This document shows positions 1-5,029 of a DNA stretch of 6,393 nt, piece after piece. Each line of letters begins with the position of its first letter. Position 1 is the stretch's first letter. Source of the DNA: JAZDIT01 sp043804755 (GTDB lineage: Bacteria; Patescibacteriota; Minisyncoccia; Minisyncoccales; JAQTPW01); contig JAZDIT010000010.1 of NCBI GenBank assembly GCA_043804755.1, positions 1 through 6,393 on the forward strand, written 5' to 3'. The notes beneath the pieces are model-generated. The model saw only the letters and a program-made list of their open reading frames with translations. It had not been told where the DNA came from and did no database searches. The translations under genes and the position numbers were made by a program.

Positions 1-204
1 GTTCCTTTGGCGAGCGGAGTGATCTGCAGAGAAAATATTTACGCTGAACTGGGAGACATAGTTTCCGGGAAAAAAAAGGGCCGTGAAAATGAAAAAGAAA
101 TAACCGTATTTGATTCAACTGGATTGGCAATTCAGGATTTGTTTGCGGCAAATTACGTATTAAAGAATTCAGGAAAGCTCGGGAAAAAAATAGAAATAAT
201 GTAG
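1..204 (+). CDS. Ornithine cyclodeaminase / mu-crystallin family protein, C-terminal part (5' end outside window)
   Basis: The frame is open from base 1 and ends at TAG 202-204, giving 67 visible residues. The segment AELGDIVSGKKKGR followed by ITVFDSTGLAIQDLFAA is the characteristic C-terminal block of the ornithine cyclodeaminase/mu-crystallin family. Members are NAD(P)-dependent Rossmann-fold enzymes: ornithine cyclodeaminase (ornithine to proline plus ammonia), some archaeal alanine dehydrogenases, ketimine reductases and siderophore-precursor dehydrogenases. The substrate cannot be told from this tail, because the catalytic and nucleotide-binding parts lie upstream of the window. A TTG at 7-9 is only an internal codon, since the family similarity continues before it. 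The gene is convergent with everything else in the window and is followed 24 nt later by a terminator hairpin. The tail GKKIEIM is short and unremarkable. Confidence 0.85.
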   Translation, partial: VPLASGVICRENIYAELGDIVSGKKKGRENEKEITVFDSTGLAIQDLFAANYVLKNSGKLGKKIEIM

Positions 205-228
205 GTAAAAAAATCAGTCAATAACGTG

Positions 229-253
229 AAAAGAGGCTTTATGGGCCTCTTTT
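229..253. terminator. Intrinsic terminator, probably bidirectional
   Basis: AAAAGAGGC (229-237) pairs perfectly with GCCTCTTTT (245-253) around a 7-nt loop. On the plus strand the stem is followed by TTTTGTTT, which fits termination of the ornithine cyclodeaminase-family gene 24 nt upstream. Read on the minus strand the same hairpin ends in TTTT, so it could also end the structured RNA predicted at 229-655. The minus-strand U tract is short, so use in that direction is less certain. Confidence 0.75.
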
Positions 254-258
254 GTTTA

Positions 259-293
259 GTGACTTCGCATCGCATTGGCGATTAGAAGATCAC
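259..293 (-). other. 3' terminal hairpin of the candidate RNA
   Basis: GTGA 259-262 pairs with TCAC 290-293, CTTC 263-266 with GAAG 285-288 (A289 bulged), and, after a 2x2 internal loop, ATCGC 269-273 with GCGAT 278-282 around a 4-nt loop. This makes 13 base pairs in total. The hairpin sits just before the terminator when read on the minus strand. Its apical segment 271-277 (CGCATTG on the plus strand) is complementary to 639-645 in the 5' domain. Confidence 0.6.
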
Positions 294-330
294 AGAGATT
301 AGGATTTTAAGGAGCGGTCAGAACTGAGAG

Positions 331-421
331 CCGCAGCAGGACCGAGCCGTCCGGCAAATCCCACGTAGGGATGTGTTCCGTGCAGAGACGGAATATCGGG
401 CCGGACGCTCGGCCGCTGCGG
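331..421 (-). other. Compound 20-bp helix capped by two hairpins in the candidate RNA
   Basis: Three stacked helices are perfect: 331-337 with 415-421 (CCGCAGC/GCTGCGG), 342-347 with 407-412 (CCGAGC/GCTCGG), and 349-355 with 400-406 (GTCCGGC/GCCGGAC). They are separated only by a small internal loop (338-341 against 413-414) and one bulged base (348). Inside the closing pair sit two short hairpins: 358-362 with 368-372 (ATCCC/GGGAT) and 376-380 with 389-393 (TTCCG/CGGAA). The result is a Y-shaped three-way junction. This is the strongest structural evidence in the non-coding block. Confidence 0.75.
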
Positions 422-661
422 GGAGAAGAGTGCAGTGAATAGCTGAAACGTACGTCAGCGAAGAACCATGACTGGTGACTGGCTTGAAAACTGGATAGAC
501 GTTGGACAGGCAATTCCGAGTTCTTTCCCTCCTTGTAGATAAATCAACCACCCCATCCCCACCACGAGACGATGAAAACGACGTACGCTTCCGAGAGCAG
601 CCGTAGAGGACACCCCTCAATGCCACACCTTCTAGCTGCAATGCGCTCTCTCTCCGCTTTC

Positions 662-690
662 ATTATCGGGCGGTTTTTAAGGAATGTCAA
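662..690 (-). promoter_or_regulatory. Near-consensus sigma70 promoter driving the candidate RNA
   Basis: Read on the minus strand, TTGACA (685-690) is followed after exactly 17 bp by GATAAT (662-667), 11 of 12 consensus bases at the ideal spacing. The expected start is about 7 nt on, near G655. It lies just past the terminator at 715-747, so it makes a new transcript independent of the gltX operon. No open reading frame with a good start follows closely. Confidence 0.75.
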
Positions 691-714
691 GGGAAGAGAT
701 TAACACTTTATAAC

Positions 715-747
715 AAAAATCCGCTCTTTGATAAAAAGCGGATTTTT
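715..747. terminator. Strong intrinsic terminator at the end of the minus-strand operon
   Basis: AAAAATCCGCT (715-725) pairs perfectly with AGCGGATTTTT (737-747) around an 11-nt loop, giving 11 bp. Flanking A and T tracts make it effective in both directions. On the minus strand it lies 13 nt after the stop codon of the small secreted-protein gene, so it should end the murD-ftsW-murG-gltX transcript. It also insulates the RNA promoter at 662-690. Confidence 0.85.
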
Positions 748-760
748 ACATAGATTGTTG

Positions 761-1192
761 TTATTTAATAAAGTCCATAAATTTGTCCCAAAGCGATTTT
801 CCCACTACCGGCGCCTCCTCTTTCAGTTCCCCCTTCTCTTTTTCGAATTCTTCCCCAACCCCTTCTTTTCTTTCTTCCACTTCCCCTTTGAAGATCCTCA
901 CTATGCTCTGCCAGACATTGCTGACTTTTGGACCCAGCCAGTTGTCCCAGATATGCGCCCGAAACCACGAATAAATACTTCGCCATATGGGCAGGACTTC
1001 GTTTTCCCAGGTCGATTTTATTATCCCCGGCAATCCTTTTTCCATCACGTCAACCGTTTTGTTCCCCATATCTTTTACCTCATCAATGGTTTCGGGAATA
1101 TGCATTGACGGCGACGGCTGGGCAAAAATCACGGCTGGGACCAATAGATTGAGAATTACCAGCGAAATCACCGAAATTTTTATCGTTTTCAT
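761..1192 (-). CDS. Small exported Trp-rich protein of unknown function
   Basis: The protein has 143 residues. Residues 1-24 look like a classical signal peptide: Lys at 2 and 5, a hydrophobic core, then VIFA before QPSPS, with a likely cleavage after A24. The mature part has a Pro-rich start, a middle with seven tryptophans (62, 70, 76, 82, 85, 94, 135) in motifs such as LPIWRSIYSWF, and a highly charged Glu/Lys helix at about 103-127. It ends in an amphipathic segment, GKSLWDKFMDFIK. No cysteines or catalytic motif are seen. It starts 10 nt after the gltX stop and is the last gene before the terminator, so it is probably cotranscribed with the wall genes. From memory, similar short exported Trp-rich proteins with PETIDEVK-like and LWDKF-like segments occur in Parcubacteria. 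I do not know a function. A periplasmic or membrane-surface helical protein is the most that can be inferred. Confidence 0.8.
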   Translation of the reverse strand: MKTIKISVISLVILNLLVPAVIFAQPSPSMHIPETIDEVKDMGNKTVDVMEKGLPGIIKSTWENEVLPIWRSIYSWFRAHIWDNWLGPKVSNVWQSIVRIFKGEVEERKEGVGEEFEKEKGELKEEAPVVGKSLWDKFMDFIK

Positions 1193-1202
1193 AAAAAATG
1201 GT

Positions 1203-2744
1203 TTATTGAAATAATTTTAGCGCTTCTTTTATTCTTTTTAAAGTTTTTTCCCTGCCGAGTATCGCTGCGACTTCAAAAGGTCCGGCCGACGCTTGCTTGC
1301 CTGTTAAAGCCGCTCTCATCGGCCATAAAATCCTTCCCCGATCGCCCGTTTTTTCGGCTTCGGGCATGATTTCGTTTTCAAGATGCTCTTTTGTCCAGCA
1401 GTCCGATTTTATCTTTTTGAGAATATTTTCCAGATTTTTCAAAGCATCTTTGATTTCCGAATCCTGCATCTCCTTCCATTTTAGCAAATTTTTTTCGTAT
1501 TCCAATTTGTCTTTGAAGAAAAAATCGCAAAATTCCGAAATTTCAGAAAGTTTTTTCATTCTTTCATGGTACAGCGAAATGACGGCCTGTATCGTCCCCA
1601 GCTTTATTTCTTCTCCGGTTTCGGCGATTTTGTAATTCTGGACTATTTCGCTGGCGCCGTATGCCGGCGGAAACTGTTCCGTTTTGAAAGCCGGAACGAT
1701 CAGCCCCGCCTCAATAAGATAAGGAATGCAAAATTCCGTTATTTTTTCTACGGATCTCTGGCGTATGTAAAATCCGTTCAAAAAATCCAGCCGTTGGATG
1801 CCAAAGACCGCTCCCCCCTTCTGTATCCTTTCCAGGGAAAATTCCTTGATTAGGGAGGGCATTGCATAAATTTCCCGTTCTCCACCGGGATTCCAGCCCA
1901 AAAACGCAATAAAATTAACTATAGCTTCGGGCAGATAACCGTCTTTTTTGTAATCCGTTACCGCCGTAGTTCCATGCCTCTTTGACATCTTTGATCTGTC
2001 AGGAGCCAAAATAAGCGGAATGTGGGCATATTCAGGCAGGGGCAGATTTAACGCTTCAAGCAGCAGGATTTGTTTCGGAGTATTGGACAAATGTTCCTCT
2101 CCCCTTATAACGTGGCTGATTTTCATTTCGTAATCGTCTATAACGACGGAAAAATTATACAGGGGTGAGTCCAAATCCTTTGCTATGACCGTGTCGCCGA
2201 ATAATGCGGAATCGAATTCCACATCGCCACGGACCAAATCGTGGAATTTTATTTTTTTCTTTTCAACGCGAAATCTGATTACTGCGGGTTTTTTTTCAGA
2301 CAGACATTCTTTGACTTCTTCATTCGAAAGGTTGGCGCACTTTCCGTTGTAATGAGGAGCTTCTCCCAGCGACATTTGATACTGCCTTTGCGCCTCCAAA
2401 TCTTCTTCAGAACAAAAACAATAATAAGCTTTGTTTTCTTCAATCAGTTTTTCAAGATATCTTCTGTACACTTTAAGTTTCTGACTTTGTTTGTACGGTC
2501 CGAAAGGCCCGCCGATATCAGGGCCCTCTTCCCATTTGATTCCTAAATATTTCAGGGATTCCAGAATATCCAGTTCAAATTCAGGTTTTGATCTTTCTTT
2601 GTCAGTATCTTCGATACGCAATATGAAATCTCCGCCTTTTGATTTGGCAAAAAGATAGGAAAAAAGCGCGGTTCTCGCTCCGCCGATATGCAAAAATCCG
2701 GTCGGCGAAGGCGCAAACCTGGTTCTTATTCCGTCGGATTTCAT
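1203..2744 (-). CDS. gltX: Glutamyl-tRNA synthetase (class I)
   Basis: The enzyme charges tRNA with glutamate in the cytoplasm. Numbering from the start used here (513 aa, a little longer than the usual 465-500), the class I core shows TRFAPSPTGFLHIGG near the N-terminus, with the HIGH-type motif HIGG at 19-22. KMSKR lies at 252-256 in the context DRSKMSKRHG. A CFC pair (C109, C111) and C136 after HYNGK resemble the zinc-binding insertion of many bacterial GluRS. FLGWNPGG follows, and the helical C-terminal half is the anticodon-binding domain. A start at 2762 (MEQIKL) is also open. I prefer 2744 because the family usually begins a few residues before TRFAPSPTG and because GGAG at 2757-2760 precedes only this ATG, although its 12-nt spacing is long. 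Whether the enzyme also charges tRNA-Gln (the non-discriminating form, used with GatCAB) cannot be decided here. The gene follows murG by 4 to 22 nt depending on the start. Confidence 0.97.
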   Translation of the reverse strand: MKSDGIRTRFAPSPTGFLHIGGARTALFSYLFAKSKGGDFILRIEDTDKERSKPEFELDILESLKYLGIKWEEGPDIGGPFGPYKQSQKLKVYRRYLEKLIEENKAYYCFCSEEDLEAQRQYQMSLGEAPHYNGKCANLSNEEVKECLSEKKPAVIRFRVEKKKIKFHDLVRGDVEFDSALFGDTVIAKDLDSPLYNFSVVIDDYEMKISHVIRGEEHLSNTPKQILLLEALNLPLPEYAHIPLILAPDRSKMSKRHGTTAVTDYKKDGYLPEAIVNFIAFLGWNPGGEREIYAMPSLIKEFSLERIQKGGAVFGIQRLDFLNGFYIRQRSVEKITEFCIPYLIEAGLIVPAFKTEQFPPAYGASEIVQNYKIAETGEEIKLGTIQAVISLYHERMKKLSEISEFCDFFFKDKLEYEKNLLKWKEMQDSEIKDALKNLENILKKIKSDCWTKEHLENEIMPEAEKTGDRGRILWPMRAALTGKQASAGPFEVAAILGREKTLKRIKEALKLFQ

Positions 2745-2756
2745 CAATTTTATCTG

Positions 2757-2760
2757 CTCC
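2757..2760 (-). promoter_or_regulatory. Possible ribosome binding site of gltX (GGAG)
   Basis: Minus-strand GGAG lies 12 nt upstream of the ATG at 2742-2744. It overlaps the alternative ATG at 2760-2762, so it can serve only the downstream start. The spacing is longer than usual, and most other starts in this operon show no such motif, so support is modest. Confidence 0.35.
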
Positions 2761-2766
2761 ATCGGA

Positions 2767-3894
2767 TTAAATAAGATAGCTTACGATATATTCGGCAATC
2801 ACTTTTGCGGCCTGCGGTTTTGAAAATTCCAACGCGGCTTTCCGCATTTTTTCCATTTCATCGGGATGATTAATCAAGAATTTCAATTTTTCCAGGAAGA
2901 AACGCGGGGTCAGATTAGATTCTTCGATTACGAGACATGCCTCGTTTTCAGCGTATATATAGGCGTTCTCCAGTTGATGATTCTGGGCGGAACCCGCAAG
3001 CGGAATCAGTATACTGGGTTTTCCCAGAGCTGCGATTTCAAAAACGCTGCTGGCGCCGGCTCTGCTGACAATAATCTGAGTTGCGGCATAAGCGTTTTTC
3101 ATTTCCTCTTCCTTAAGAAAAGGATAGAGATGATAGTATTTTTCAATTTCACCGCTGATCATTATTTTTGCTTCCGTATCAATCTGTTTGAAATTCTTTT
3201 CACCGCATTGATGGATTATTTCAAATTCAGAAAGCAAAACAGGAAGGATTTCAAGCAGCATTTCGTTGATTTTCTGTGCTCCCTGGCTACCTCCCAAAAT
3301 CAACACGACCGGTTTTTCCCCCGTAAGCCCGAAGTATTCTTTTGCCTCTTCAATACTACCTTCAAAAAGCTCGCGCCTTATGGGATTTCCCACCATTATC
3401 AATTTATTGGGCGGGAGATGCATCATTCTTTTTATCGGAAATGAAACGAAAATTTCAAAAGCGAATTTGCTGAGAAATCTGTTTGCCCTGCCGGGGACTA
3501 CATCAGATTCGTGCAAGAATACCGGGACCCTCAAAATCCAGCTTGCTATTACCGCCGGGATCGAACCATATCCTCCTTTGCCGAAAAGAATGTCCGGGGC
3601 CAGGATAAAAATATAAAAAAACGACTGGACAATTCCCGCTGGAATCTTGAAAATGACGTCAAAAATATTCTGAAAAAAGCTTTGAAATGTCAGATATCTC
3701 CTGATTTTTCCCGCCAGGATTTTTTTGACAGAAATGCCCTCCTGGGAAAGCAAAACCGAACTGAATTCGTCTTCAGGTCCTATATAATAGAATTTAAGGT
3801 CGTCCTTCGTGTAGATTTTTCTGATCTCCCTGGCGACCGCGATTATCGGCAATATGTGGCCGGCGGTGCCTCCGCCTGTAAAAAGGATTTTCAT
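2767..3894 (-). CDS. murG: UDP-GlcNAc:undecaprenyl-pyrophosphoryl-MurNAc-pentapeptide GlcNAc transferase
   Basis: MurG transfers GlcNAc from UDP-GlcNAc to lipid I, making lipid II on the inner face of the membrane. The protein has 375 residues (E. coli about 355) and a GT-B fold. The N-domain shows the glycine loop GGGTAGH (7-13), GKGGYGS (105-111), HESD followed by PGRANR (128-138) and GNPIR (169-173). The C-domain shows GGSQGAQ (201-207), SRAGASSVFEIAALGKPSILIP (from 277), which binds the nucleotide sugar, and NHQLENA (305-311). The frame is open up to 3960, but I chose ATG 3892-3894. MKILFTGGGTAGH is the usual MurG N-terminus, and the longer form would overlap ftsW by 56 nt with an unrelated 22-residue extension. 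The gap to ftsW is then 10 nt. No clear Shine-Dalgarno precedes this ATG. Confidence 0.97.
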   Translation of the reverse strand: MKILFTGGGTAGHILPIIAVAREIRKIYTKDDLKFYYIGPEDEFSSVLLSQEGISVKKILAGKIRRYLTFQSFFQNIFDVIFKIPAGIVQSFFYIFILAPDILFGKGGYGSIPAVIASWILRVPVFLHESDVVPGRANRFLSKFAFEIFVSFPIKRMMHLPPNKLIMVGNPIRRELFEGSIEEAKEYFGLTGEKPVVLILGGSQGAQKINEMLLEILPVLLSEFEIIHQCGEKNFKQIDTEAKIMISGEIEKYYHLYPFLKEEEMKNAYAATQIIVSRAGASSVFEIAALGKPSILIPLAGSAQNHQLENAYIYAENEACLVIEESNLTPRFFLEKLKFLINHPDEMEKMRKAALEFSKPQAAKVIAEYIVSYLI

Positions 3895-3904
3895 GATTTC
3901 GAAT

Positions 3905-5029
3905 TTAGGATTTAAATCTTGATATGTTGAGCAAAATTCCCACTCCGGCCAGTTCCGCAACTAAAGCAGATCCGCCATAGCTGAAAAACGGTAAAGGAAT
4001 TCCCGACAAAGGCAGAATGCCCGTCATTGAACCCATATTGATGAGGGTTTGGAATATGATCCAAAAAGTTATTCCCAAAGCGGCAAGCTTTGAAAATGCG
4101 TCCTGACTGCCTTTACTTATTTTGAATCCTCTCCAGAAAAAAGTCAAAAAAAGCAGTATCAATACGAAACATCCGGCAAAACCGGTTTCTTCCGCGAAAA
4201 CTGCGAAAATCGAATCGGACATCGATTCGGGCAAAAATCCGCCGAACTGCTGGCGGGACATTCCAAGCCCCAAGCCGAATATTCCGCCCGATCCCACGGC
4301 AATCAGGGCCTGACTAATCTGGTATCCGATTCCCAGGGGTTCGGTTTGATGTTTGAAGAAAACAGATAATCTGTCCTGTCGGTAGGATTCTTTCAGGATA
4401 AAAAATAAAAAACCGCCGACTCCCAAAACGCCAAGTAAAAGCATATGGAAAACAGGTGTATTGGCCAAAAAATACATTATCGTTCCCGTGAAGGCGATTA
4501 TCGCGAATGTACTCATATCCCGTTGCCCGAATAAAAATGCGCCGATGATTCCAAGAACCATTGCGAATACGAATAATGTCTGCCAGCAATTATTCTTTGA
4601 TTTCTCTATTTCGGTTTTCTTTTCCGTTTTTGTGCTAAGCCAGGCGGCCAGATACAGGATAAAAGTAAGTTTCAAAAATTCCGCCGGTTGTACTGAAAAC
4701 AATCCCAAATTCAGCCATCGCGTCGCACCGCCGGCGGTAATTCCCAATGGCGTAAAAACGAGCCCCAGCATCACTAAATTTCCGAGAAAAATGAGGGGGA
4801 TGAATTTCTTGAACTTATTTAAGCCAGTCCTGTATGCCAAAAAAGCCAAAATCAAGCCTGGGATTATTCCGAGGGAGAATTGATGCCAGAGATAATAATA
4901 GCTGTTCCCGAATTTTTCCTGGGATACGGAAGCGGAAACGCTTGCTAAAACCAAAATTCCGAAAATCAACAAGGCGACCGATACTCCCAGTAAAATCAGA
5001 TCCGGTTTTCTATTTTCTCTGTTTGCCAT
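3905..5029 (-). CDS. ftsW: SEDS-family peptidoglycan glycosyltransferase FtsW
   Basis: This is a polytopic membrane protein of 374 residues with about 10 hydrophobic segments by eye (roughly 11-30, 50-66, 76-94, 114-131, 150-167, 172-187, 194-212, 282-299, 313-331, 355-371). SEDS signatures are plain. GGATRWLNLG and QPAEFLKL span 100-121, GIGYQISQALIAVGSGG is at 233-249, FLPESMSDSIFAVFAEETG is at 265-283, and SGIPLPFFSYGGSAL is at 342-356. Asp272 lies where SEDS polymerases carry their essential loop aspartate. The family polymerises lipid II at the septum together with a class B PBP. RodA and SpoVE share the same motifs. I call FtsW because the gene sits between murD and murG, the usual division-cluster position. 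The first loop pair motif reads GQRD at 168-171, where many family members have a Pro before the Asp. The start overlaps the end of murD by 20 nt, suggesting translational coupling. Confidence 0.93.
   Translation of the reverse strand: MANRENRKPDLILLGVSVALLIFGILVLASVSASVSQEKFGNSYYYLWHQFSLGIIPGLILAFLAYRTGLNKFKKFIPLIFLGNLVMLGLVFTPLGITAGGATRWLNLGLFSVQPAEFLKLTFILYLAAWLSTKTEKKTEIEKSKNNCWQTLFVFAMVLGIIGAFLFGQRDMSTFAIIAFTGTIMYFLANTPVFHMLLLGVLGVGGFLFFILKESYRQDRLSVFFKHQTEPLGIGYQISQALIAVGSGGIFGLGLGMSRQQFGGFLPESMSDSIFAVFAEETGFAGCFVLILLFLTFFWRGFKISKGSQDAFSKLAALGITFWIIFQTLINMGSMTGILPLSGIPLPFFSYGGSALVAELAGVGILLNISRFKS

Larger units (their letters stand above)
229..655 (-). ncRNA. Candidate large structured non-coding RNA, unassigned family
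   Basis: I see no recognisable protein here. The block has its own near-consensus minus-strand promoter, which puts the 5' end near G655 (RNA begins GGAGAGAGAGC), and a hairpin at 229-253 that could end it. GC is about 56% over 301-660 by hand count, well above the flanking AT-rich genes. Complementary segments fill it. A 5' domain has GAGAG 593-597 with CTCTC 646-650, CAGC 598-601 with GCTG 635-638, and hairpin 606-609/615-618. Near the middle are AAGAAC 461-466 with GTTCTT 520-525 and hairpin 442-446/455-459. The 3' half has a compound helix 331-421 and a terminal hairpin 259-293. Segments 448-456 and 580-588 can pair over a long range. I looked for RNase P P4 motifs, tmRNA ends, the SRP apical motif and tRNA T-loops and saw none. 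The family is unknown, the exact 3' end uncertain, and the strand rests mainly on the promoter. Confidence 0.7.

Noticed and set aside
448..456. CGTACG palindromes as transposon ends or protein operators
   Set aside because: No transposase or repeat boundary is nearby, and both copies fit better as pairing partners within the RNA.
307..513. Minus-strand open frame of 68 codons starting with TTG, with AAGGAGG upstream
   Set aside because: The spacing to the start is long, the protein has no recognisable feature, and it overlaps the 20-bp compound helix. Kept only as a possibility under the anti-Shine-Dalgarno finding.
318..641. Minus-strand open frame of 107 codons in the non-coding block
   Set aside because: Ser/Arg-rich low-complexity translation, no motif, and full overlap with strong RNA helices. 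GC-rich structured DNA readily leaves chance open frames.
258..655. RNase P RNA, tmRNA, SRP RNA, 6S RNA or a tRNA
   Set aside because: I found no GAGGAAAGTCC or ACAGAA core, no tmRNA acceptor ends, no SRP apical motif and no T-loop. TAGATAAAT at 535-543 on the plus strand resembles part of an RNase P conserved segment, but its partners are missing. A divergent member cannot be excluded by eye.
258..715. The structured RNA being transcribed from the plus strand
   Set aside because: The helices are symmetrical, but the only good promoter points to the minus strand. The plus-strand sequence near 276-300 has no convincing -35/-10 pair.
728..1108. Plus-strand open frame of 126 codons opposite the small secreted-protein gene
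   Set aside because: Phe/Pro-rich shadow of the minus-strand gene, which has a signal peptide and good operon spacing.
2866..3444. Plus-strand open frame of 192 codons opposite murG
   Set aside because: Lies fully inside murG, whose conserved motifs are clear, and has no recognisable motif of its own.
3895..3960. N-terminal extension of murG
   Set aside because: The extra 22 residues precede the typical MKILFTGGG start, overlap ftsW and resemble no MurG sequence.
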